From Membranipora membranacea (taxonomy: Eukaryota; Bryozoa; Gymnolaemata; Cheilostomatida; Membraniporidae): a stretch of 64,000 nt of DNA. A program made the position numbers and the translations under genes. The notes below the pieces were generated by a model. The model saw only the letters and a list, made by a program, of their open reading frames with translations. It did no database searches and was not told the origin of the DNA. This document shows, piece by piece, positions 24,401-30,200 of the stretch (position 1 is its first letter; each line of letters starts with the position of its first letter). The stretch covers positions 13,969,501 through 14,033,500 of the forward strand of contig OU612070.1 of the NCBI GenBank assembly GCA_914767715.1, written 5' to 3'.

Positions 24401-25271
24401 ACAATAATATACATCGACATCGACAATAATTTTACATCAACATCTTAAATAATATACATCAACATCTACAACAATAGACATCAATATCTACAATAATATA
24501 CATCAACATCAACAATAATATACATCAACATCTACAATAATTTTACATCACCACTATATTTTCTCCACAGATTCTGTATAACAATCGCCATAATTACATC
24601 TTGTGGCGTTGGGCTAGTTGTGGCATATATCTATATACCAAGCTAGCATCCCAGCACATATTCTCAAATCCCAATAAGAACGGTGAGATGTTGGCGCATA
24701 AACAATTTTCTGACAGCACCCCCAGGTAGTATTAATACTTGACCAGCATAGCACAATCCCTACAGAGCTATGTTTTTTTAATATTTTGTTATGATTGGTC
24801 GATATAACTGTTGCCATGACATTATTGTACATAAATAAAAGGAAAACCATACCACGCTGTATCCAATTTACCTCCACACACATCTTGTCCTCTGCCGTTT
24901 GTACAGCATGTTAGACCATTTTGACAGCGGTTTCTGCTGTTACCATAGAGTTGTCCTCTTCTAGAAGTGCTCCCTCGTCTGGAAGTGCTGCCGCTGCACA
25001 GGGCCCCATAAGCTCCGCCGCGTGACCCTCGGCGATGTGGGGTGTTCGGATTATCACATGAGTATATACCGGGTTGAACTGCGGATGAATCTACTAGAGG
25101 CACCAATAGCTAAAAATATAAATAGACACAAAATAAGACTACACATCTCATATCAACTTTCAAATGAATTAAATTTTGAGTTTCCCACCACAAAAAGACA
25201 CTATAATAGCTATGCTTATTTCTTACCTGCAGGATGGTTAGAGCGAAAATGACTCGAGCCCGCTGCCACAT
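366..25271 (-). CDS. Giant secreted multi-FTP (F5/8C/fucolectin-like) domain protein with EGF; 50 exons traced, 3' end outside window
   Basis: Probable extracellular adhesion or recognition protein. In transcript order: signal peptide (25227..25271), Cys-rich exon (24872..25109), EGF (24163..24288), Thr-rich linker (23353..23739), then 13 FTP/discoidin-like domains separated by Thr/Pro-rich linkers. Each domain is usually encoded by exon A (ending FCSRT or FCSRS), exon B (PFWVLDLG and MWNYFG) and exon C (IYVSD, GRYVKV, FCFTEIEVY). I checked every junction for GT-AG and phase: all modules and linkers are symmetric phase 1, and the joined exons give 7332 bases with no stop. The FTP/F5-8C fold is known for carbohydrate or lipid binding. 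Ligand and role here are inferred; innate recognition or cell adhesion are candidates. Whether the locus is transcribed as one unit or several is not shown by sequence, but no second start or signal peptide is visible between domains. The gene continues beyond base 1. Confidence 0.8.
803..1008. repeat. Dispersed element, copy 1 (inserted in FTP 12-13 region intron)
   Basis: A block rich in GAGTGAG, GGAACTATATACAT and GAGCGATGTGATAGTGATAA. A related block lies at 30424..30556. The paralogous intron at about 21710-21730 has the flanking bases (TAGCCAGT ... GTGACTG) but no insert, so this is a clean insertion after the duplication. Boundaries are approximate. Confidence 0.6.
1131..1235 (-). CDS. 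Linker exon between FTP 12 and FTP 13
   Basis: 35 codons, GTPSTGAYTVPPPSHV then DNQCDIYTGTYNFGENVASG, close copy of 21850..21954. Confidence 0.75.
2040..2920 (-). CDS. FTP domain 12 (type alpha), exons 2802..2920, 2423..2519, 2040..2270
   Basis: Near copy of domain 1: DKSIADSSEHLTCTDGSC, PRPFVAVDLGTSHDIDTIAL, ELEFHVGDDLDMMEPVDW, GQYVRVRMRKDD and FCFSELEVYG. The same unusual exon lengths (119, 97, 231) confirm it derives from the same ancestral block. Confidence 0.85.
3017..4331 (-). CDS. FTP domain 11 (array type 1) with linker fused to exon C; exons 4222..4331, 3765..3837, 3017..3367
   Basis: Exons A and B match domains 5, 7 and 9. Exon C (SDLDFYVSETLEGVNLESSL to ELEVYQ) does not stop at the usual donor. 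It reads straight into a Thr-rich linker (TTATTPTSTQTT ... GTNVAIG), making a 351 bp exon. The linker resembles the end of exon 4 of the gene (PLTASTGLTTVP), as expected if the array recombined with a copy of the alpha region. Confidence 0.83.
4345..4515. repeat. ACACATRTTACCATA minisatellite, copy 1
   Basis: Imperfect units of about 19-22 bp around ACACATGTTACCATATAAT, in the intron between linker D and exon A of FTP 11. Homologous arrays lie at 8500..8630, 12633..12828 and 16900..17062, each with a different number and order of units. Confidence 0.7.
4637..4747 (-). CDS. Thr-rich linker exon D, copy 4
   Basis: 37 codons, exactly one triplet shorter than the other D copies, so the frame is preserved. 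This is codon-unit slippage of the ACA/GCA run. Confidence 0.72.
5054..6099 (-). CDS. FTP domain 10 (array type 2), exons 5990..6099, 5522..5594, 5054..5275
   Basis: Exon A DPYGPYYPQNAVDGVGED, exon B VDPFWVLDLGLSYN, exon C NDIRIYVSDTLEG to EVYNADG. Exons and introns are near copies of the domain 8 locus. Confidence 0.85.
6429..6522 (+). mobile_element. tRNA-derived SINE-like sequence, copy 1
   Basis: Has a D-arm-like segment (GTGC, loop AATCGGTTA, GCGC: all four pairs form) and a perfect T-arm (GTGGG, loop TTAGAGT, CCCAC). These correspond to the pol III A and B boxes. The acceptor stem is degenerate, so it is probably a SINE head or tRNA pseudogene, not a functional tRNA. A CCAGTATAGAGGGTGA segment follows about 50 bp downstream. 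Confidence 0.55.
6846..6977 (-). CDS. Linker exon E, copy 3
   Basis: 44 codons, paralogue of the E linkers at 10976..11107 and 15252..15383. GEYDATSSASSPTTPRTTT, SPTAGTSPRATTSP and GILGTNVAL, phase 1-1. Confidence 0.7.
   Translation of the reverse strand: MNMMQHLLHPHQQHLELRLHLQLGLHLELQHHLHMGYWELMLH
7214..8485 (-). CDS. FTP domain 9 (array type 1), exons 8376..8485, 7902..7974, 7214..7432
   Basis: Exon A ERSGDYYSEHAVDGIGEH and FCSRT, exon B VDPFLVIDLGAPYPV, exon C SDLHFYVSETLEG to ELEVYQSG. Differs from domains 5 and 7 by very few residues (Asp for Tyr after ERSG). Confidence 0.85.
7545..7605. repeat. AAATAAC/AAACAAC microsatellite, copy 1
   Basis: Run of ATAACAA/ATAAACAA units in the intron upstream of FTP 9 exon C. 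Equivalent, length-variable runs lie near 11666..11722 and 15952..16005. Confidence 0.6.
8500..8630. repeat. ACACATRTTACCATA minisatellite, copy 2
   Basis: Shortest of the four homologous intronic arrays. Confidence 0.65.
8753..8866 (-). CDS. Thr-rich linker exon D, copy 3
   Basis: 38 codons, the same frame and borders as the other D linkers. The opposite strand reads as a poly-Cys frame, which is only the antisense of the ACA triplets. Confidence 0.72.
9173..10227 (-). CDS. FTP domain 8 (array type 2), exons 10118..10227, 9635..9707, 9173..9394
   Basis: Exon A DPYGPYYPQNAVDGVGED and FCSRS, exon B VDPFWVLDLGLSYN, exon C NDIRIYVSDTPEG (Pro where sister copies have Leu) to EVYNADG. Confidence 0.85.
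10558..10651 (+). mobile_element. tRNA-derived SINE-like sequence, copy 2
   Basis: Near-identical to 6429..6522, carried in the same intron of the next array unit. Confidence 0.55.
10976..11107 (-). CDS. Linker exon E, copy 2
   Basis: 44 codons, paralogue of 15252..15383 with a few substitutions in the SPT repeats. Phase 1-1, same CTAA/GTAAGT donor. Confidence 0.7.
   Translation of the reverse strand: MNMMQHLLHPHQQHLELRLHLQLGLHLELQHHLRIGYWELMLH
11337..12618 (-). CDS. FTP domain 7 (array type 1), exons 12509..12618, 12033..12105, 11337..11555
   Basis: Nearly identical in protein to domain 5. Exon A KTVVNTSERSGYYYSEHAV, exon B VDPFLVIDLGAPYPV, exon C SDLHFYVSETLEG to ELEVYQSG. The exon B donor is GTATGT here instead of GTAAGT in the sister copies, still a valid donor. 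Confidence 0.85.
12633..12828. repeat. ACACATRTTACCATA minisatellite, copy 3
   Basis: Longest of the four homologous intronic arrays; includes units seen in copy 1 but not in copy 2. Confidence 0.65.
12947..13060 (-). CDS. Thr-rich linker exon D, copy 2
   Basis: Same exon as 17188..17301 and the same length. Substitutions in the triplet run add a Gln codon among the Thr codons. Confidence 0.72.
13378..14499 (-). CDS. FTP domain 6 (array type 2), exons 14390..14499, 13907..13979, 13378..13599
   Basis: Exon A has DPYGSYYPQSAVDGVGED and FCSRS, exon B VDPFWVLDLGLSYNITTIVMW, exon C ASQVNDIRIYVSDTLEG to EVYNADG. The A-B and B-C introns match those of domains 8 and 10. The B-C intron has an extra TA-rich insertion (about 13735-13805). 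Confidence 0.85.
14832..14925 (+). mobile_element. tRNA-derived SINE-like sequence, copy 3
   Basis: Same sequence with a small deletion before the D-arm, in the third array unit. Absent from the equivalent intron of FTP 3-4 (18454-18773). Confidence 0.55.
15252..15383 (-). CDS. Linker exon E, copy 1
   Basis: 44 codons: GEYDATSSASSPTTHRTTT, then SP/T repeats and GILGTNVAL. The donor is CTAA followed by GTAAGT, so the junction codon with exon A of domain 6 is AAT (Asn). Confidence 0.7.
   Translation of the reverse strand: MNMMQHLLHPRQQHIELRLHLQVGLHLELQHHLHMGYWELMLH
15621..16897 (-). CDS. FTP domain 5 (array type 1), exons 16788..16897, 16317..16389, 15621..15839
   Basis: Exon A: GKTVVNTSERSGYYYSEHAVDG, FCSRT. 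Exon B: VDPFLVIDLGAPYPVNRIIMW. Exon C: SDLHFYVSETLEGVNLESSL, SQSGAQPEEFYRSD, GRYVKITRYQQEENYLCF, ELEVYQSG. First domain of the first 4.3 kb array unit in transcript order. Confidence 0.85.
16900..17062. repeat. ACACATRTTACCATA minisatellite, copy 4
   Basis: Fourth homologous array, with rearranged units (ACACATTACCATAAGAAT types). Confidence 0.6.
17188..17301 (-). CDS. Thr-rich linker exon D, copy 1
   Basis: 38 codons: EIVNASAVVVTT, a run of Pro/Thr/Ala triplets, then PEPTPSPYGENLALG. Paralogous exons lie at 12947..13060, 8753..8866 and 4637..4747. The triplet run varies between copies without breaking frame. Confidence 0.75.
17586..18453 (-). CDS. FTP domain 4 (array type 2), exons 18344..18453, 18046..18118, 17586..17807
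   Basis: Exon A: DKTVVNTSDPYGSYYPQNAADG and FCSRS. Exon B: IDPFWVLDLGLSYNITTIAMW. Exon C: VKDIRIYVSDTLEG ... EIEVYNADG. It is the founder-like neighbour of the array: protein-close to domains 6, 8 and 10, but its introns are more diverged and its downstream A-linker intron lacks the SINE-like insertion found in the array copies. Confidence 0.85.
18774..18863 (-). CDS. Linker exon between FTP 3 and FTP 4
   Basis: A 30-codon phase 1-1 exon, GEEAVTIRTTNQAQTTT followed by SSAATLLGTNIAQ. It is a diverged relative of the three near-identical linkers at 6846..6977, 10976..11107 and 15252..15383. Confidence 0.65.
19081..19610 (-). CDS. FTP domain 3, exons B 19538..19610 and C 19081..19302
   Basis: Completes the domain whose exon A lies in the fused exon above. 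Exon B: VDPFWVVDLGASYPVKRVVMW. Exon C: ASQVKDIRIYVSDTLEG, FYHRPGSQTGDQPEQF, GRYVKVMKYQQE, FCFTEIEVYQTEG. The C exon is nearly the same as those of domains 4, 6, 8 and 10. Confidence 0.82.
19840..21506 (-). CDS. FTP domain 2 (type beta), exons 21403..21506, 20982..21069 and a 542 bp fused exon
   Basis: Exon A: KSIAESTAAYQSYVAENVVDG and FCSQT. Exon B: FPHVTIDLEQSYMINVIKLW. The third exon (19840..20381) is a fusion: domain 2 exon C (ENIAFFISDSLEG, GRYVRVII, CFNEVEIYG), a Thr/Ser/Pro linker with repeated TTPTSAT units, and exon A of domain 3 (LALGKSIVENSD to FCSKT), with no introns between them. The frame stays open for all 542 bases and keeps phase 1 to 0. Confidence 0.8.
20817..20834. repeat. 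TA microsatellite
   Basis: Short (TA)n tract in the FTP 2 intron between exons B and C. Confidence 0.6.
21850..21954 (-). CDS. Linker exon between FTP 1 and FTP 2
   Basis: A 35-codon phase 1-1 exon: GTLSTGTYTVPPPNHV, then DNQCDIYTGTYNFGENLASG. It is Pro-rich with a single Cys. A close copy (SHV instead of NHV, VASG instead of LASG) lies at 1131..1235. Confidence 0.75.
22331..23230 (-). CDS. FTP domain 1 (type alpha), exons 23112..23230, 22703..22799, 22331..22561
   Basis: Exon A has DKSIADSSEHY, two extra cysteines (CTDGSC) and FCSRT. Exon B has PRPFVAVDLG and WSRERWNEG. Exon C has DLEFHVGDDLE, MRGRYVRVRMR and FCFSELEVYG. The alpha type differs from the array domains by a longer exon B and a longer exon C. 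Its closest relative in the window is domain 12, including intron sequence. Confidence 0.85.
23353..23739 (-). CDS. Exon 4: Thr-rich mucin-like linker
   Basis: A 129-residue exon dominated by ACA, ACC and ACT codons (Thr) with Pro and Ser, built from imperfect TTPT/TTIT repeats and ending near SGTNVAL, the entry to FTP domain 1. A sequence like this would be heavily O-glycosylated and extended. The last third resembles the fused linker of domain 11 (3017..3367), consistent with the duplication of this gene end. The Val-rich frame on the opposite strand is its antisense. Confidence 0.75.
24163..24288 (-). CDS. Exon 3: calcium-binding-type EGF domain
   Basis: The 42-residue exon begins DVDEC, the hallmark of calcium-binding EGF modules, and has six cysteines in EGF spacing (DVDECRRRTDSC, ALCENTLGGYRC, CKPGYRGNG..C). 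It is phase 1-1, the usual shuffled-exon phase for EGF. Its 3' splice site is unit 1 of a 22 bp minisatellite (see 24281..24546). Confidence 0.9.
24281..24546. repeat. 22 bp minisatellite amplifying a 3' splice site
   Basis: About 12 units of ATCAACATCTACAATAATAT plus AC or close variants. On the gene strand each unit reads ATTATTGTAG then ATGTTGATG, that is, a polypyrimidine-poor acceptor followed by the first bases of the EGF exon. Unit 1 contains the actual EGF acceptor (ATTATTTTAG then ATGTTGATGAATG). Confidence 0.85.
24872..25109 (-). CDS. Exon 2: Cys-rich N-terminal segment with RGSTSRRG repeats
   Basis: Encodes the rest of the signal peptide and a short Cys-rich region with Arg/Gly/Ser runs (RGSTSRRG occurs twice in overlap), then a compact CQNGLTCC ... 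DVCGG motif. Six cysteines suggest a small disulphide-bonded knot before the EGF. I do not recognise the domain. The exon ends in phase 1, matching the EGF exon. Confidence 0.7.
25227..25271 (-). CDS. Exon 1: start codon and signal peptide of the multi-FTP gene
   Basis: ATG at 25271 opens a 15-codon exon (MWQRARVIFALTILQ) ending in CTGCAG followed by a GTAAG donor. It joins in phase 0 to exon 2, which continues LLVPLVDSSA. Together these form a basic start, a hydrophobic core and a small-residue cleavage site, a classical secretion signal. A possible splice acceptor (TTTTCAG, read on the minus strand) lies just upstream, so a further 5' UTR exon may exist. Confidence 0.75.
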
Positions 25272-27205
25272 GTTCGTGTATAATAATCTCTATTGAGCTG
25301 CCGTTTTAATATCTGCTGAAAAGAGAATGGGTAAAGTTATAGCTGAGGGATCATGTAATTCTCACCACAAAACAGTGTTATTTATCTCCTTTTTAAATTC
25401 GGTTTTCTACACAAAAGAATATAATGTTAAGATAGCACATTTGAATCTTGTTCCAAAAATAAAAAAACTGACAATATCAATTGAGAGCTTCTGTGAGAGG
25501 ACACAGCTATGTACCTCATACTTATTGATTTAATTTATGGGTTTAATTAAAATGAACATACCTTTCTGTAGCTGTGTGAATTCTGAATTGTTACTGCTGA
25601 TATTTCTTTTGATCAAATAAGCAGAATTGCAATAAGGGTCCCATATTTATATCTCAAATATTTTAATGAAGGACTCATTTCCACACAGTTTTGTAACAGG
25701 TAGAAGAATAAAAGATCTGCACCTTGCCTAATTAAATCTTTTCTGTTTGTTCAACAAAGTAAGTTACCTCTGTAGCTCAGAAATTCATAAACAGAAGTTT
25801 CATGTGGGTGTGAAGGATAGAACAATAGGCTAACATGTCAACACTTTCCTAGAAAACTGTCGCAAGATTTACTGATTTAGTATTTGGTAAGCATCACATG
25901 AATTGGACTTCATAATTTTGGGGTTCATCATTTATGCAAAAAGTTGAGCATTTCTTGGAAAAAGTATAAAATTTTCAGCTTCAACTTGTTTTATCTTCGA
26001 GCAACGCAAGTCATGGTGATGTAGGACTATAGACTTAATATACTTAGTATATTAAGTCTATGTGTAGGACTATGCTTGCAGTTTTGCTTTGCAACAATGT
26101 AGAACTCTTTTGCGTTTGAACTATAACAAAAACTGTTGTTTTGTAAAGCCTAGGCTAAAACAATAAATGCGTTATATTTATTCACTCAATTAAGAATATG
26201 CCTTATGCAGTTGATGTCAATGAAATATTGGGTAATATCGTGGGTAGATGTAAAGCTAATACTATCCAAAACTGCTAACACCCGTAACCAATGGCTCCCA
26301 TAAGCGCAGCTCGTGGAAGTATTGCCAAAGACAGCAGCAATTACAACATTATATGTCATTCTAAGAATAACTACAAACCAACTGAATTAGAAATGATGTG
26401 GACACAAAGATGACTCAACAGCCTCAAATTTTCCTTCACTGCACATTTAACCTGCTGTTTTACTTTTGTATACTCTTTATTTATACATGAGGGTCAATCT
26501 TTCCTGAAAACCCAGTGAGGAAAGAGCAGTATGAAGACTTGGTAAAGAATGCAAGATTTATTTTCTAAAAATTTCATCTTGAAAACGGTGTTTTATCACA
26601 ACAGTAATGTGGTGCAAATGACAAAACATGTCAGATAATAAAGAAAAAACCATCATTATATAATCTATATATAATTTTTGTTTGCACATTCTTTACATTG
26701 ATAGTTGATGACATAAATTGCGGTCCACCATTTCCTGGGGAAGTAATAGCCTCAGACCAAACATAAATAATATGTCCCCTCATACGCATTGCCCATATGT
26801 TGATGGTATAGACTATAGAGTTATTATATACTATACTTTACTATATAACAACTCTATGGTTGATGCTAAGGACATAACTCACTGTCTATGCTAAAATGGT
26901 TATCTATTGTTTCAAAATGGTACATCCCCTTCCCCCCCCTCCCCTGGCTACAAACGCACCACATATCTGCTCACACTTAGCCTGTGTCAGCTGTAGTCAA
27001 AAATAAGTTCATTTTGTTATAGAGTTAAATACCTTCAACCCAACAAGGTGTGTTTCATCAACCTAATCCAAACAAATCCAGTACATTTCTAGTACACTAG
27101 CACACAGACATTGATTGGAGCTTCCATCCCTACCACTATATACAAAAACCCTTATGCTACTGTTGTTCACAAGCAGCAGACATATTATTTCAACACTTGG
27201 TTTGA
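25272..27205. other. Intergenic region between multi-FTP gene and TRNT1
   Basis: Holds the upstream region of the multi-FTP gene and the 3' flank of TRNT1, both on the minus strand. I see no convincing exon. It contains a palindrome at 26029..26061 and pyrimidine-rich and C-homopolymer stretches near 26930. Confidence 0.6.
26029..26061. repeat. Perfect 15 bp-arm palindrome flanked by direct repeats
   Basis: ATAGACTTAATATAC, TTA, then the exact reverse complement. TGTAGGACTAT (or nearly) occurs directly on both sides, overlapping the arms, which looks like an insertion footprint or a templated repair product. Confidence 0.7.
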
Positions 27206-30200
27206 TCAGGGAGAATGGTTTGATGTTGCTTTGGTTGTTCCCTTGTCTGATGCTTTTTGGTTTCCGGTTTTTTGACTTTCCTTATACAATTGTTCAGCAA
27301 AACTTTCCAATCTCTCTGTGTTGGCTTCAAAGTTTGACTTTTTCCACTCATCTCTTACTTTACTTATAAACGTTGCAATGCGCCTACCTTTGGGCACACC
27401 TAATTCCAACAAAAACTTGGCGGAGAAAGGAAGTTTAGGCAGCTCCCATGCAGTCAGTTCATCGACTACCGTTCTATCGGCCATATATGCAGCTAGCTGT
27501 ATACAGCGAGAATGGCATTGCTTACTCTCAGAGCTGTCCATGATCAGGTCCTTGTAATATTTTGTTTCACCTTTTTGGTAAGTGTTTCTGTGTTCAACAA
27601 TAAACAACATGGTGTTGAGTTCTACTTTTGAAACCTTCAGCCGTTTATTTAGTGTCAGTACCTTTATAACAAGAAAGATTTGATCACTGTTAGTGTTAAC
27701 ATGAGAAATAAGCCATTAACCACCTACCTCAAAATGTTATATATTATTATTGCCCAGCAGATCTATTAAAATTGGATCAAGTTGAATACACCGGGCTGGC
27801 ATTTTGAGTCGCTCACTGTCAGCACTGGTAAACTTCTAGAGGTAGAGCAACCATGAAAACAAATTGGATCAAACTAGGCCCATTAATAAATTCCCATAAT
27901 TAATTATATAGTATGACATGGTCTGTCATAAAATAGATTTCTACAAAAGCAAAATTCAAGTTCGTCAAGGGCAGTTCTGTGTGAAATAAAAAATGAAATA
28001 TATATATATGAGAGCTCTATGAATTTAATCTTTTGCCTGAGCGGCCAATTCTAGAACACCAAAGTAGCAAAAGTTTTGTTAAAATTGACAAAATCTGTGG
28101 TGGTGGCCTTGGTTGACAGACCAGAGATAGTATATGGTACTTACCTCTTGCTCGTTTTTGAGTAAAGCTGCCAGTAGAGCGGATTCTGTGATTTCAGGAT
28201 AATCTGTCACTGTTTTCTCATAAACCTTATCAAACTCAGCCGTATCACATCCCTCCGGTAATCCTAGCAGGGATTCAATAAAGTAAATATGAATGTGTAC
28301 ATGAAATTCATCAAGTTAGGAATCGATTCTGGTATGTCAAGCTCAGCAATCTTATTGGTTCATTATATTATAATAGTCTAATTGTAAGATTCTCTTGATT
28401 TTTTTTCTATTATTTTCTTTTAAAAGCACGGTCTTATTTGTTGCCTGTGTGACTTTGATTGGCTCAAAATAAAGTATTAAGTTGAAAAAGTTAATTATCT
28501 ATCCTTGTAATGAATTGCTATTGTTATGTATTGTATACCCCTGAAATGGGGGCATAAGACTAGAGTTATGTCCTCAGTCTATCACATCCGTCCGGTAATC
28601 CCAGCAGTGATTCAATAATGTGAAAAGATATAAAGGCAAATACGAAATTTATCCAGATAGGAATTGAACCCAGTACATTATGTCTAGGAATCCTATTTAT
28701 TTCGAAGATATTCTAATTAACTGTATAAGTTGAGGCATGGTTATGTCACCAGTGGCATATTATGTCAATTCAACTAATGCTACCCTCTATGACATCCCTC
28801 CTGTGTGCCGAGAGAGGACCAGGGTATAATTAGTACAATCACTCACCAATCTGTTTACCGACTCCAAGTTCCATTATATGCTTCATCTGGTGGTCAGCGA
28901 AGTGGCCTTTAAGAACTTTCTTCAGTTCCACCCAGATCCTTTCTCCAGCAACGCCTGTCAATTAGATAATTCCATGCAAGCTGATTAGTGATCTAGCAAG
29001 TAATTCTGAATATGTGCAATACATTTTGTCAAAAATGTGAGCCTCTGCACCAAAAGGATATATATATATGTAGGCCCTACATAGATAGAAACACATGTAA
29101 ATACGTTTTGTATCCTCAGGCAATATGCTTATTGTCGTACCTTGTAGGCCGGGAGCGTGTTTTCTGATACACTCCACAGTTTCTGGATCATGCTCCTCTT
29201 GTAACGCTTTTATTCTACCATAAAACCTGTAATCAGCAGACACGTCATGAGTGATAAAAAAATAGAAAATAATTAGAACGATTCTGTATTTTTCTTTCAT
29301 ACTATAGCGTTGTCATCTGCTAATTTTTTTGTTTAGGGGGTAGCCTCATTGTATTGTTGGACATGTTAAAGTCAGCATATTATTTGCCTATGAAACAAAA
29401 AAAAGGCAAAGCTCAGAGTGACATAAATTAGAGCTACAAAAAAGAAGACAACTCCTTATACCATGGCCAAATGAAAAAAATGTAGCCGCGTGGCAAGGCT
29501 AACTTGAATGAAAGATTTCTGATCTTGGCTTATAGTTCTTACAACTATAACTGATATGCATTGAAAAAGACAATATGCCATGCCTGCATAATGCACAATT
29601 CTAGAGACTAGAACAAGAATGACAAAATTGATAAGCTCAAACCTGAAATATCTCATAATTCTGAGATAATCTTCAGTTATTCTCTCTTCTGCTTTTCCCA
29701 CAAACCGGACCTTCTTCTCTTCCAGATCATTGTAACCATTGAAAAAATCATACAGCTTACCGTCTAGTCCTGTATGTGAATAAAATTTGTCATTCAATGG
29801 AGTGTTTAAGAATTTAAAACAACAAAAATGCACGCTTCGACATACATGTGTATCATCAATCATGCAAAAATAAAAATCTAAAATGACAACAACTTTGTGT
29901 GGACATTGGATAATTTTTATGAGAGTATTAAACTACATACATACTCATATCAAGAATAACTTTCAGTCCATGAGAGTATTTATCTATGTATAATATAAAC
30001 TCAAACATAAAAGCAAAAATGTGGCCATTATTAGATCAAATTTTTATCACTTTTTTCCCCTTCTTTTTACACTGAGCCATGACCAATAGGGAACAGCAGA
30101 CACTAAGATAGCCGCCAAATGCCGCTCCCAGAAACCGAGAGAATCTCACCCAGAAACATAGAGTTGATAGTCAGGTCTCTTCTATTGGCGTCTTTTTCCC

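Noticed and set aside
27770-27840. Possible extra TRNT1 exon ([16 protein letters not shown])
   Set aside because: It has an acceptor-like TAG but contains an early stop, and exon 28145..28263 already joins exon 27206..27661 in frame with family-like sequence.
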